The notes beneath the pieces were generated by a model. That model was not told the origin of the DNA, made no database searches, and saw only the letters and a program-made list of their open reading frames with translations. The position numbers were made by a program, and so were the translations under genes. This document shows, piece after piece, positions 1 through 9,007 of a stretch of DNA of 64,000 bases. Position 1 is the first letter of the stretch; each line of letters opens with the position of its first letter. The DNA comes from an uncultured Paenibacillus sp. (lineage in GTDB: Bacteria; Bacillota; Bacilli; Paenibacillales; Paenibacillaceae): contig CALAWP010000061.1 of assembly GCA_937895345.1 (NCBI GenBank), positions 58,774-122,773 on the forward strand, written 5' to 3'.

Positions 1-1815
1 AGCCGCTTCATTCACTTCGAAAGAGCCTTGCGCCATCGCTTTGGCCGCTTGAGCCGTTTCGTTACGAACCTCTTCGATGAGCCGGCCGACCTGCTCGGCC
101 GATTGCTGCGTCTGCTCGGCCAGCTTGCGCACCTCCTGCGCCACGACCGCAAATCCTTTGCCTTGCTCCCCTGCGCGGGCCGCTTCGATCGCCGCATTCA
201 GCGCCAGCAGATTGGTTTGCGAGCTGATGCCGGCGATAACGCCGATTATGCCGCCGATTTGACCAGATCGTTCGTTCAAGCGGTTGATCGCGGCTTCCGT
301 TTTCGCCACGGCCTCTTGCACTTGCTTCATGCGTCCGACCGAATGGCGGACCAGCTCGCTGCCATGCTCGGTTTGCGCCGCAGCGCCGCCAGCCGATTCC
401 GCGACCAGCGTTGCCGATTCGGCGATGCGCTGCACGCCCAGCGACATATCCGTCATCGCCTTGGCCGCATCGTCCGATTGTTGATGCTGCGCTTCGGCGC
501 CTGCGGCGATTTCCTGCATCGACTGGGCGATCGTTTCCGAGGCCTGGCTCGTCTGTTCCGCGCTCGCGGTCAGCTGCTGCGAGGCTGCCCCGACGGACAT
601 CGCCAATTCCGCCGTCATTTGGAACATGCTCCTGAGCTTTTCGGTCATCGCATTGAAATGCCGCGCCATCTGCCCGATTTCATCTCCGCTCTTGACCTCG
701 ATCCGCTGCGTCAAATCTCCATCGGCCATGCGCTTCAGCTTTTCATTCAGCGTCCGGATATGGCGAAGCACCATCCGGCGGATGAGAAGCGTGACGAGCA
801 GTCCGACAATCAGCATGGCCGCTCCGGCAATGCCCAGCGATACGGCGCGGTTCCGTTCATAGACGGAAAAAATCACTTCGTTCTCCACGACGGTAAGCGA
901 ATACCAGGAAACATCGCTGCCGGGCAAGGGGATCGGTTCGAACGCTCTCAATACGTACAAGCCTTTGGAATTAGGCGTATACCCTTTAAGCGTTTGACCG
1001 GCTGCCACCTCTTCCCAAAGCGCTTTTTTCTCGGGATTATCCCCGAAATGCCCGCCAATCGATGCGGGATCGTTCGGATTCGCGGCATAGATGCCGTCCC
1101 CGCTGACGAGCGATACGTACCCGCCTAACGGCTTGTAGGACGAAGCCAGCGTCTGCAAATCGTTCAGGGCAATGTCCGCCCCTACAATGGCTAGAAAGTT
1201 CCCGTCTTGATCCAGAATCGGCAAAATGACCGACATCAGCTGGACTTGCTTGCCGTCGATTTCCCATTCGTACGGCTGCATATAGACCGGCTTTTTCGTT
1301 TGCTTCGGCACGAGATAATAATCGCCTTCGCCCGGCTTCTCGTAATGGCGGTTAGGCTCGACGACGATGCGGCCGCCGCTGCGCACGACATAGGGGAGAA
1401 AGCGGCCCGTATCGTCGTCGTACCCCGTCAGCCGCACATGGTCCGCATCCTTGCCGTCAAAGGCATTCGGTTCCCACAATGTATAGAAACCGAGCAGTTC
1501 CGGTCTTTGCTCCAGCGTCCGCGTCAGCAAGCCGACGATTTCGGCTCGCGACATGCTTTTGTTCTCCTTTGCGTCGAGCAGCGTGTCGGACAGCATCGTC
1601 AGCGTCGCATGAACGCCGGCCATCCGCTGCTCGAACTGTACGGCAAACGACTTGCCCGCATATTGCGCCTCCAGCTCTCCATTATGTTGGCTGAGCGTTT
1701 TAAGCTGGCTCAAATTTGCCGCAATCAATGCCCCGAATACGAGCAACAGGACCAGGGCCACAGCAGCCACGAGCTTGACCAGCAACGACATCCGTTTCAA
1801 TCTCTCCACTTGCAA
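1..1815 (-). CDS. Methyl-accepting chemotaxis protein (C-terminus beyond window)
   Basis: Transmembrane chemoreceptor that passes ligand binding to the CheA/CheW array. Read on the minus strand it has a first membrane helix (about residues 13-33), a large extracellular region of dCache type (about 35-315), a second helix (about 322-345), a HAMP domain, and a signalling domain with the hairpin-tip signature QTNLLALNAAIEAARAGE followed by GFAVVAQEVRKLAEQ. The gene runs off the left edge, so the last part of the signalling domain is missing. I start at TTG 1815, close behind AGGAG at 1820-1824; GTG 1809 in the same frame is an alternative. It is divergent from a sugar-binding protein gene 188 bp away, so a sugar attractant is a reasonable guess, but the ligand cannot be read from sequence. 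Confidence 0.93.
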   Translation of the reverse strand, partial: MQVERLKRMSLLVKLVAAVALVLLLVFGALIAANLSQLKTLSQHNGELEAQYAGKSFAVQFEQRMAGVHATLTMLSDTLLDAKENKSMSRAEIVGLLTRTLEQRPELLGFYTLWEPNAFDGKDADHVRLTGYDDDTGRFLPYVVRSGGRIVVEPNRHYEKPGEGDYYLVPKQTKKPVYMQPYEWEIDGKQVQLMSVILPILDQDGNFLAIVGADIALNDLQTLASSYKPLGGYVSLVSGDGIYAANPNDPASIGGHFGDNPEKKALWEEVAAGQTLKGYTPNSKGLYVLRAFEPIPLPGSDVSWYSLTVVENEVIFSVYERNRAVSLGIAGAAMLIVGLLVTLLIRRMVLRHIRTLNEKLKRMADGDLTQRIEVKSGDEIGQMARHFNAMTEKLRSMFQMTAELAMSVGAASQQLTASAEQTSQASETIAQSMQEIAAGAEAQHQQSDDAAKAMTDMSLGVQRIAESATLVAESAGGAAAQTEHGSELVRHSVGRMKQVQEAVAKTEAAINRLNERSGQIGGIIGVIAGISSQTNLLALNAAIEAARAGEQGKGFAVVAQEVRKLAEQTQQSAEQVGRLIEEVRNETAQAAKAMAQGSFEVNEAA

Positions 1816-2003
1816 TTCACTCCTGTCGAATTCAATACGACATTAATCGACTGATTCTTTAGTACTATTTTACACCAGCGCGGAAAGGTTAATTTTTTAT
1901 AAAAACAGGTTAACTGACTGCAAAGTCATAAGACGGCGGACCCGATATGATGGACTTATCAACAACAAACATCACCAACCGATAAAGAGAGGGGTTATAA
2001 GCA

Positions 2004-3116
2004 ATGAAAAAATCGTTTGCAGGAATTTTGGCGGCCGTTATGGTCTTTATGCTGGCAGCTTGCGGCGGAGGCAACGCCGGAGGAGGCAGCACCGGAGGAA
2101 CCGATGGGGGAGCCGGCGGTGAAGGAAACAAAGGCAGCGTCGGCGTATCCATGCCGACCAAGTCGTCCGAACGCTGGGTGAACGACGGCGCCAATATGAA
2201 AAAGGAATTCGAGGCGCTCGGCTACAGCGTCGACCTGCAATATGCCGAAGACGTCATCGAAAACCAGGTCGCTCAAATCGAAAACATGATTACCAAAGGC
2301 GTCGAAGTGCTGGTCATTGCGGCGATCGACGGGGAATCGCTGACGGACGTGCTGCAAAAAGCGGCGGATCAAGACATTAAAGTTATCGCCTACGACCGTC
2401 TGATCAAAAACAGCGAGCATGTCAGCTACTACGCCACGTTCGACAACTTCAAGGTCGGCGTGCTGCAAGCGTCCTACCTGGAAGAGAAGCTGGGCTTGAA
2501 GGAAGGCAAAGGACCTTTCAACATCGAATTGTTTGCCGGTTCCCCGGACGACAACAACGCTTATTTCTTCTTTGACGGCGCCATGTCCGTCCTGAAGCCT
2601 TACATCGACAGCGGCAAGCTGGTCGTGAAGAGCGGACAGACGCAAATGGAGCAAGTCGCAACGCTTCGCTGGGACGGCGCAACGGCTCAAGCGCGCATGG
2701 ATAACCTGCTGAGCGCGAACTACGCGTCGGATACGGTTCATGCCGTACTGTCGCCGTACGACGGCATCAGCATCGGCATTATCTCTTCCCTGAAAGGGGT
2801 AGGCTACGGCACCGCCGACAAGCCGATGCCGGTCATCAGCGGTCAGGACGCGGAACTGGCGTCCGTCAAATCGATCATTGCCGGAGAGCAAACGTCCACG
2901 GTGTTCAAGGATACCCGCGAACTGGCCAAAGTGGCGGTCAACATGGCCGAAGCCGTGCTGCAAGGCAAAGAAGCCGAAGTAAACGATACGGAAACGTACG
3001 ACAACGGCGTGAAGGTCGTTCCATCCTTCCTGCTGGAGCCCGTTTCGGTAGACAAAGACAACTATAAAGAAGTGCTGGTCGATTCCGGCTACTATACCGA
3101 GAAAGAATTGAACTAA
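2004..3116 (+). CDS. chvE: Multiple-monosaccharide ABC transporter substrate-binding lipoprotein, ChvE type
   Basis: Extracellular sugar receptor delivering monosaccharides to the GguAB transporter encoded next. The 370-residue product starts with a lipoprotein signal (MKKSFAG, hydrophobic core, lipobox LAAC with Cys20), then a Gly/Ser-rich linker to about residue 47, then a periplasmic-binding-protein type I fold of the Peripla_BP_4 kind to the C-terminus. AGAGGGG lies just upstream of ATG 2004. It is first in the operon and separated from gguA by a strong hairpin without a T-tract. A possible -10 (TATGAT, 1946-1951) lies in the divergent intergenic region. Assignment to the ChvE branch rather than generic RbsB rests on the order binding protein, GguA-like ATPase, GguB-like permease. 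The exact sugar is unknown. Confidence 0.88.
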   Translation: MKKSFAGILAAVMVFMLAACGGGNAGGGSTGGTDGGAGGEGNKGSVGVSMPTKSSERWVNDGANMKKEFEALGYSVDLQYAEDVIENQVAQIENMITKGVEVLVIAAIDGESLTDVLQKAADQDIKVIAYDRLIKNSEHVSYYATFDNFKVGVLQASYLEEKLGLKEGKGPFNIELFAGSPDDNNAYFFFDGAMSVLKPYIDSGKLVVKSGQTQMEQVATLRWDGATAQARMDNLLSANYASDTVHAVLSPYDGISIGIISSLKGVGYGTADKPMPVISGQDAELASVKSIIAGEQTSTVFKDTRELAKVAVNMAEAVLQGKEAEVNDTETYDNGVKVVPSFLLEPVSVDKDNYKEVLVDSGYYTEKELN

Positions 3117-3138
3117 CGGATCGTTGGGCAATCCCATT

Positions 3139-3163
3139 CGGCGGCGGCGCTTTGCCGCCGCCG
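3139..3163 (+). promoter_or_regulatory. Intercistronic GC-rich hairpin between chvE and gguA
   Basis: A perfect 10-bp inverted repeat (CGGCGGCGGC / GCCGCCGCCG) with a 5-base loop sits 22 bases after the chvE stop. It is followed by TCGCAATG, not a T-tract, so it is not a typical intrinsic terminator. Such hairpins after the binding-protein gene often protect the upstream mRNA and raise binding protein over membrane components. That role is inferred here. Confidence 0.6.
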
Positions 3164-3203
3164 TCGCAATGACGGACGATTTCGAGACTTGAAAGAAGGC
3201 GTG

Positions 3204-4742
3204 GTGACGGCTTTGAAAGACATCATATTGGAAATGCGCGGGATCACCAAAACCTTTCCTGGAGTCAAGGCGCTGGAGAACGTGAACTTGAAAGTGAAGG
3301 AAGGCGAAATTCACGCGCTGATGGGAGAAAACGGGGCGGGGAAATCGACGCTGATGAAGGTGCTTTCCGGCGTATACCCGCATGGCTCTTACGAAGGCGA
3401 CATTTTGTTCAAAGACCGCGTGTGCGAATTCAAGACGATTCGGGACAGCGAATCGCTGGGCATCGTCATTATCCACCAGGAGCTGGCCCTCATTCCGCAG
3501 CTGTCCATCGCCGAGAACATATTTTTGGGGAACGAACAAAAAAGAAACGGCATGATCGACTGGAACCGGACGACGGTTCGGACGCGGGAGCTGCTCGGAC
3601 AGGTCGGCTTGACGGAATCGCCCAATACGCTTGCCGGCTCCATCGGCGTTGGCAAGCAGCAGCTTGTGGAAATCGCCAAGGCGATGTCGAAGGAAGTCAA
3701 GCTGCTCATCCTGGACGAGCCGACGGCCGCGTTGAACGAGGAGGACAGCGACAACCTGCTGAACCTGCTGCTGGAGTTCAAGAAGCAGGGGCTGACCTCC
3801 ATCATCATCTCCCATAAGCTGAACGAAATTATGAAGGTTGCCGATTCCATTACGATTTTGCGGGACGGCAAGACGATCGAGACGCTGGATGTCCGGGCGG
3901 ACAACATTGACGAGGACCGGATCATCAAAGGGATGGTCGGCCGCGATTTGACGAACCGCTATCCGGAACGCGAGCCGAATATCGGAGGCGTATTGTTTGA
4001 AGCGAAACATTGGACGGTCCTGCATCCGGAGCAAACGGAACGCAAGGTGGTGGACGATGTCAGTTTCAACGTCAAGCGCGGAGAAATCGTCGGCATCGCC
4101 GGACTGATGGGCGCGGGCCGCACCGAGCTGGCGATGAGCATCTTCGGACAATCGTACGGCAAGCGGATCGGCGGACAGCTGTTCAAGGAAGGCCGGGAGC
4201 TGAAGCTGAAGGACATCAGCGCCGCCATCGCCGAAGGAATCGCTTACGTGACGGAGGACCGCAAGCATTACGGACTCGTTCTGATGGACGACATCAAGCG
4301 GAACACGACGCTGGCCAACCTCGAAGGCATCTCCAAATGGTTTGTCGTCAACGATTACGACGAGATCGCGGTGGCGGAGGATTTCCGGAGCAAGCTGAAA
4401 ATCAAGACGCCGAGCGTCCATCAGACGACGGGCAATTTGAGCGGCGGCAATCAGCAGAAGGTCGTGCTTAGCAAATGGATTTTTACCGGGCCGGATTTGC
4501 TTATATTGGACGAACCGACGCGGGGCATCGACGTCGGGGCCAAATACGAAATTTATACGATCATTAACCAGCTGGCGGCGCAGGGCAAAGCCATCTTGAT
4601 GATATCGTCGGAGCTTCCCGAGCTGCTGGGCATGTGCGACCGCATTTACGTCATGAACGAAGGCCGGTTTACGGGCGAAGTGCCGAAAGAAAAAGCCAAT
4701 CAGGAAGTGCTCATGAAATATATGACTTCTGGCAGGGGGTAG
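3204..4742 (+). CDS. gguA: Monosaccharide ABC transporter ATP-binding protein, GguA/MmsA type
   Basis: Tandem ABC ATPase that powers sugar import with GguB. The first half has a complete Walker A (GENGAGKST), a signature-region variant ending in GKQQL, and Walker B LLILDEPTAAL. The second half has the degenerate Walker A typical of the RbsA/XylG/MglA family (GLMGAGRTEL), a classical signature LSGGNQQ, and LLILDEPTRGIDVGAK. About 512 residues is normal for the family. The frame is open from TTG 3189, but AGAAGG at 3194-3199 points to GTG 3204. The stop is 6 bases before the gguB GTG, indicating one transcript. Confidence 0.9.
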   Translation: MTALKDIILEMRGITKTFPGVKALENVNLKVKEGEIHALMGENGAGKSTLMKVLSGVYPHGSYEGDILFKDRVCEFKTIRDSESLGIVIIHQELALIPQLSIAENIFLGNEQKRNGMIDWNRTTVRTRELLGQVGLTESPNTLAGSIGVGKQQLVEIAKAMSKEVKLLILDEPTAALNEEDSDNLLNLLLEFKKQGLTSIIISHKLNEIMKVADSITILRDGKTIETLDVRADNIDEDRIIKGMVGRDLTNRYPEREPNIGGVLFEAKHWTVLHPEQTERKVVDDVSFNVKRGEIVGIAGLMGAGRTELAMSIFGQSYGKRIGGQLFKEGRELKLKDISAAIAEGIAYVTEDRKHYGLVLMDDIKRNTTLANLEGISKWFVVNDYDEIAVAEDFRSKLKIKTPSVHQTTGNLSGGNQQKVVLSKWIFTGPDLLILDEPTRGIDVGAKYEIYTIINQLAAQGKAILMISSELPELLGMCDRIYVMNEGRFTGEVPKEKANQEVLMKYMTSGRG

Positions 4743-4748
4743 ATCAGC

Positions 4749-5912
4749 GTGGAGACTGCTATGAAAATGCTGCGAAGCAACGTCCGCCAATACGGGATGT
4801 TCATCGCTTTAATATTGATCATGGTGTTGTTTCAGTTTTTGTCGGACGGCAACTTGCTGAAGCCGCTTAACATTACGAATCTGATTTTGCAAAACAGCTA
4901 TATTCTTATTTTGGCGATCGGCATGCTGCTCGTCATTATTACGGGCCATATCGATTTGTCCGTCGGTTCCGTTGCGGCGTTCGTCGGCGCGGCGGCGGCA
5001 ATCATGATGGTGCAGTACAACATGCCGTTTCCGCTGGCGATGGTGCTGTCGCTCGTCATCGGCGCATTGATCGGAGCCTGGCAAGGGTTCTGGGTCGCGT
5101 ATGTCCGAATACCGTCCTTTATCGTGACGCTGGCGGGCATGCTCCTGTTCCGCGGGCTTACGCTGCTCATTCTGGACGGCAAGTCGGTCGCTCCGTTCCC
5201 TAACGGATTTCGGGCGATCAGCACCGGCTTCATTCCGAACTTTACCGGAACGGGCAGCCTGCACGTGCTGACGCTGCTGATCGGCATGGCGCTGTCCGTG
5301 CTGTACCTGATGATGGAGTGGAGAAGCCGGATCGTGCAGAACCGGTACAAGCTGGAGACGCTGCCGATGCCGTTTTTCCTGGCGAAGCTGGCCACCGTCG
5401 TCGTCGTCGTCAATCTGTTCACCTACGTCCTCGCTTCTTACAAAGGACTGCCGAACATTTTGATCATGCTCCTCATTCTGGTCGCCGTCTACACGTTCGT
5501 CATGCGTAAAACGGTCATGGGACGCCATATTTACGCGCTGGGCGGCAACGAGAAGGCGGCAAGGCTGTCGGGCGTCAAGACGAAAAAGGTTACGTTCTGG
5601 GTATTCGTCAATATGGGCGTCATGGCGGCGCTGGCGGGGCTCGTGTTTGCGGCGCGTCTGAACGCGGCCACGCCGAAGGCGGGCGTCAACTTTGAGCTGG
5701 ATGCGATCGCGGCCGTATTTATCGGCGGCGCCTCCGCCACCGGCGGCGTCGGCACGGTCATCGGAGCGATCATCGGCGGCCTGGTCATGGGCGTCATGAA
5801 CAACGGGATGTCGCTCATCGGCCTCGGCATCGATTACCAGCAGGGCATCAAAGGACTTGTGCTGCTGCTCGCGGTAGCGTTTGATCTTTACAACAAAAAC
5901 AAATCTTCCTGA
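4749..5912 (+). CDS. gguB: Monosaccharide ABC transporter permease, GguB/MmsB type
   Basis: Membrane subunit of the ChvE-GguAB sugar importer. The 387-residue protein is almost entirely hydrophobic helices and carries the BPD_transp_2 pattern, including ITGHIDLSVGS near residue 65 and a late Gly/Ala-rich segment (AAVFIGGASATGGVGTVIGA). Between the halves is a longer charged loop with an extra pair of helices (about residues 185-240), as expected for GguB rather than RbsC. GTG 4749 follows a GGGGG ribosome binding site; ATG 4761 in frame is a possible alternative. It is the last transporter gene. A weak hairpin (arms 5958-5965 and 5989-5996) follows without a good T-tract. Confidence 0.9.
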   Translation: METAMKMLRSNVRQYGMFIALILIMVLFQFLSDGNLLKPLNITNLILQNSYILILAIGMLLVIITGHIDLSVGSVAAFVGAAAAIMMVQYNMPFPLAMVLSLVIGALIGAWQGFWVAYVRIPSFIVTLAGMLLFRGLTLLILDGKSVAPFPNGFRAISTGFIPNFTGTGSLHVLTLLIGMALSVLYLMMEWRSRIVQNRYKLETLPMPFFLAKLATVVVVVNLFTYVLASYKGLPNILIMLLILVAVYTFVMRKTVMGRHIYALGGNEKAARLSGVKTKKVTFWVFVNMGVMAALAGLVFAARLNAATPKAGVNFELDAIAAVFIGGASATGGVGTVIGAIIGGLVMGVMNNGMSLIGLGIDYQQGIKGLVLLLAVAFDLYNKNKSS

Positions 5913-6007
5913 CCGACCGCCAAGCCGACGGCTTAGCCGGAGGCGGGAAGGACACGCAAGCGCGGAGGCGTTCACCGATGGTGGACCCCCGCGCTTAGTT
6001 GCCGTAA

Positions 6008-6013
6008 TATAAT
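6008..6013 (+). promoter_or_regulatory. Possible -10 element before the sugar-sensing operon
   Basis: A perfect TATAAT lies 68 bases before the GTG start of the anchored sugar-binding protein. No good -35 is present at normal spacing (TGGACC at 5982-5987 would need a 20-base spacer). It suggests the sensor genes can be transcribed separately from the transporter, possibly with an activator. Confidence 0.4.
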
Positions 6014-6080
6014 GAATGCGCTTGCGCGGCAAGCTAAGGAAGCGAGCCGGATAATCGGCTGTTCAAGGGGGCGTTGATCG

Positions 6081-7094
6081 GTGAAAAAACTGTTGCTGCT
6101 GTATGTGGTGCTTATCGCCACGCTGCTCGGTTATTTGTACATGGCGTTCGTGCGGGACGATTCCGGCGGACTGATGAGCGAAACGACGGGCCTTCAAGGC
6201 GAGACGGACGAAAAATACGTCATGGTCAACTTTCTGGCCGGCATCGATTATTGGAAAAACGTGCTGAAGGGATTCGAGGACGCGGCGGGAGCTCTTGGCG
6301 TGTCGGTGGAATACCGGGGCTCCATGCAATACGACGTGCAGGAGGAAGTGATGGTGCTGGAGCAGGTGATCGCCCGCAAGCCGGCGGGCATCGCGGTAAG
6401 CGCCATCGATTCGGAGGCGTTGAACGCGGCGATCGACAAGGCGGTGGAGGCCGGCATTCCGGTCGTCATGTTCGATTCCGACGCGCCCGGAAGCAAAGCC
6501 TATTCCTTCCTGGGCACCAACAATTACAATGCGGGCGTAACGGCGGCGCGCAAGATGGCGGAGCTGGCGGGCGAAGCCGGCAAGGTGGTCGTCATTACGC
6601 TTCCGAATCAATTGAACCATCAGGAGCGGACGCAAGGGTTCGAGGATACGCTGCGCAGGGAGTTTCCCGCCATGGAGCTCGTCAGCATTGAGGACGGCAA
6701 AGGCGATCAGCTTGTTTCCGAGCGGAAAGCGTCCGATATGCTGGAGCAGTATCCCGATTTGAAAGGCATCTTCGTCACCGAAGCGAACGGAGGCGTCGGG
6801 GCCGGCAATGCCGTGCTGCGGGAAGGGAAGGTCGGGCAGGTCAACATAATCAGTTTCGACACGGACAAGGGAACGCTCGATATGGTGAAGAGCGGCACCA
6901 TCGCCGCGACGCTTGCGCAAGGGACATGGAACATGGGCTACTGGTCGCTCATGCATCTGTTTCACCTCCGCCACGAGCTGACCGTTCCGATGTCCGATTG
7001 GCGCAGCTCGGGCGTTCCGCCGCTGCCGGAGTACGTCGATACCGGCATCACGGTCGTTACGCCGGCCAACGTCGATTATTTTTACGCCAAATAA
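6081..7094 (+). CDS. Membrane-anchored sugar-binding protein, probable co-sensor of the adjacent kinase
   Basis: A 337-residue RbsB-like protein (Peripla_BP_4 fold, about residues 45-320). The N-terminus is a single hydrophobic segment (about 4-23) followed by FVRDD, with no lipobox cysteine and no clear signal peptidase site, so it is probably held in the membrane by an uncleaved helix. There is no second permease or ATPase nearby. Its partner is more likely the histidine kinase that starts 32 bases downstream, as in other Firmicute systems where a sugar-binding protein feeds a YesM-type kinase. GTG 6081 is preceded by AAGGGGG. The sugar is unknown; ribose or a similar monosaccharide fits the ribokinase nearby. 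Confidence 0.82.
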   Translation: MKKLLLLYVVLIATLLGYLYMAFVRDDSGGLMSETTGLQGETDEKYVMVNFLAGIDYWKNVLKGFEDAAGALGVSVEYRGSMQYDVQEEVMVLEQVIARKPAGIAVSAIDSEALNAAIDKAVEAGIPVVMFDSDAPGSKAYSFLGTNNYNAGVTAARKMAELAGEAGKVVVITLPNQLNHQERTQGFEDTLRREFPAMELVSIEDGKGDQLVSERKASDMLEQYPDLKGIFVTEANGGVGAGNAVLREGKVGQVNIISFDTDKGTLDMVKSGTIAATLAQGTWNMGYWSLMHLFHLRHELTVPMSDWRSSGVPPLPEYVDTGITVVTPANVDYFYAK

Positions 7095-7126
7095 AACGGA
7101 AATTTGCTGCAGCGGACGGTGACGAG

Positions 7127-9007
7127 ATGATATTCCGAACGGTTCAAAAATGGTTTCAGCTGAACAACTGGACGATCCGGTACAAGCTCATATTTCATTT
7201 TTTGCTCGTCAGCATCTTGCCGTCCTTATGCCTCGGACTGCTGACGGCCTGGACGGTCAGCGGCGTGATCGAGAAGCAAGTCAACGAGCAGACGATGCAG
7301 CTGATCGGCAACGTGAACAAATCGCTGAACTCCTATGCGGGCAATATTCAAAATATATCGTATTTCATCTCGATGAATCCCGACGTTCAATTGTTTCTGG
7401 AGCGGGGGCACGAGGCTTTCGAGGAGACCGAGGACCAATACCGGATGTCCCGGTTTCTGCAAGGGTTTACGACGCTGTATTCCGAAATCGCCGGCATTCT
7501 GGTCGTCGGCGCGGACGGGCAATATTTCAGCAACGAGATGTATGCCAGAACGAGCCGCAGCTTGACGGAGGACGAATGGTACAAGGAGGCGGTCCGGGCC
7601 AAGGGGATCTTTCAAATTATCGGCCATCCCGCGAACCGGAACGTAACCACTCATACCCATTACAAAGAGAGCGAGGTCGTCTCCGTCGTCCGGGCGATTC
7701 TCGATCCGGATACGCAGCAGGCGAAAGGCGTCGTGCTGATCGACCTGAAGCTGCGAGCCATTGCGGAGACGGTAAGGGACGTACGCCTGGGCAAGACCGG
7801 TTACCTGATGGTGGTGAGCGAAGAGGGCGAGCGAATATACGCGCCCCGCAACGCCGCCCTGTTCGATATTCCGGCGTCCATACTCGCCGGGCCGTCGGCG
7901 GGCACGTTTCAGGCCGAAGCGGGCGGGACGGAGCTGCAAATGATCTACCAGCGCTCGCCGTTCACGAACTGGACGACGATCGGCGTATTCGACGTGCGGG
8001 ACAGCGCGCAGGAAATCCGGGACATCAATCTGTACCTCGTCGTTTTTGTGTTCGTCGTATGCATGCTGGGCATCGCCGCTTCGTATTATTTGTCCCATTC
8101 CATTTCGAGGCCGATTACGCAGCTGTCTTCCCATATGCGCAAAATCGAGGAGGGCAACATGAATTTGCGCATCCCGGGCGAACGGCAGGATGAGGTCGGC
8201 CTGCTCGGCCGCAGCTTCAACGCGATGCTGCAGCAGATCGGGCGTCTGCTGTCCCAGGTGCGGGAGGAACAGCGGCTGAAGCGCGAAGCGGAGCTGCGGA
8301 GCCTGCAGGCGCATATTCAGCCCCACTTTTTGTATAACACGCTCGATACGATCCAATGGCTGGCGCGCAAGGACGGGGCGAAGGAAGCGGCGGAAATGGT
8401 CGAGGCCTTGTCCAAGCTGTTCCGCATCGGGCTCAGCAAAGGTCAGGAGACGATCCCGCTGGCGGACGAACTGGAGCATATCCGCAGCTATTTGAAAATC
8501 CAGAAAACCCGATACAAGGACAAACTCAATTATGAAATTGAAGCCGGCGCCATCCGGGGCGACACGCTGGTGCTGAAGCTGATTTTGCAGCCCGTGGTGG
8601 AGAACGCGATTTATCACGGCATCAAGGAGCGCCGGGGACCGGGCCATATTGCGATCCGGGTGTCCGAGCGCGACGGGGTGCTCGAATTTACGGTGGAGGA
8701 CGACGGCGTCGGCATGTCCGAGGAAAGGCTGGCGGCGCTGCGCGGCACGCTGGAATCGCCGATGGCGTCCGGCGGGGAGACTGGCGCGGGCGGCGGCTTG
8801 CCCGTTTCGCCGGCGGCATCCGCCGGCTCCAGCTACGGCCTGCGCAACGTGCAGGAGCGCATCCGCCTCACCTTCGGCGAGTCGTACGGCATTTCCGTCG
8901 AGAGCAAGGAAAAGCAGGGCACGCGCGTCACAATCCGCCATCCGATTATCGATGAGAAAGGACTGAAAGCCTATGGCACGCATGTGGAAAGTTTTGATAG
9001 CCGATGA
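7127..9007 (+). CDS. Sensor histidine kinase, YesM/LytS (His_kinase) family
   Basis: Sensor kinase of a two-component system. The 626-residue protein has a first membrane helix (about 20-42), an extracellular dCache-like region (about 45-290), a second helix (about 300-320), a HAMP domain, and the His_kinase domain with phospho-acceptor His400 in QAHIQPHFLYNTLD. A HATPase_c domain follows with VENAIYHG and DDGVGM. A Gly/Ala/Ser-rich stretch (about residues 545-565) inserted before SYGLRNVQERI is unusual. The frame is open further upstream to 6926, but that part overlaps the preceding gene, so ATG 7127 is preferred. The 3' end overlaps the response regulator by 35 bases, implying translational coupling. 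Confidence 0.9.
   Translation: MIFRTVQKWFQLNNWTIRYKLIFHFLLVSILPSLCLGLLTAWTVSGVIEKQVNEQTMQLIGNVNKSLNSYAGNIQNISYFISMNPDVQLFLERGHEAFEETEDQYRMSRFLQGFTTLYSEIAGILVVGADGQYFSNEMYARTSRSLTEDEWYKEAVRAKGIFQIIGHPANRNVTTHTHYKESEVVSVVRAILDPDTQQAKGVVLIDLKLRAIAETVRDVRLGKTGYLMVVSEEGERIYAPRNAALFDIPASILAGPSAGTFQAEAGGTELQMIYQRSPFTNWTTIGVFDVRDSAQEIRDINLYLVVFVFVVCMLGIAASYYLSHSISRPITQLSSHMRKIEEGNMNLRIPGERQDEVGLLGRSFNAMLQQIGRLLSQVREEQRLKREAELRSLQAHIQPHFLYNTLDTIQWLARKDGAKEAAEMVEALSKLFRIGLSKGQETIPLADELEHIRSYLKIQKTRYKDKLNYEIEAGAIRGDTLVLKLILQPVVENAIYHGIKERRGPGHIAIRVSERDGVLEFTVEDDGVGMSEERLAALRGTLESPMASGGETGAGGGLPVSPAASAGSSYGLRNVQERIRLTFGESYGISVESKEKQGTRVTIRHPIIDEKGLKAYGTHVESFDSR

Noticed and set aside
1816..1900. Sigma-D promoter for the chemoreceptor
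   Set aside because: TAAA-like words exist on the minus strand, but the -10 part matches GCCGATAT at only about half the positions or with wrong spacing.
1995..4790. Minus-strand open frame of 931 codons opposite chvE and gguA
   Set aside because: It is antisense to two well-defined transport genes with intact motifs and has no recognisable domain.
6926..7126. N-terminal extension of the histidine kinase
   Set aside because: The frame is open but overlaps the sugar-binding protein gene in another frame and reads as unlikely protein; ATG 7127 directly precedes the membrane helix region.
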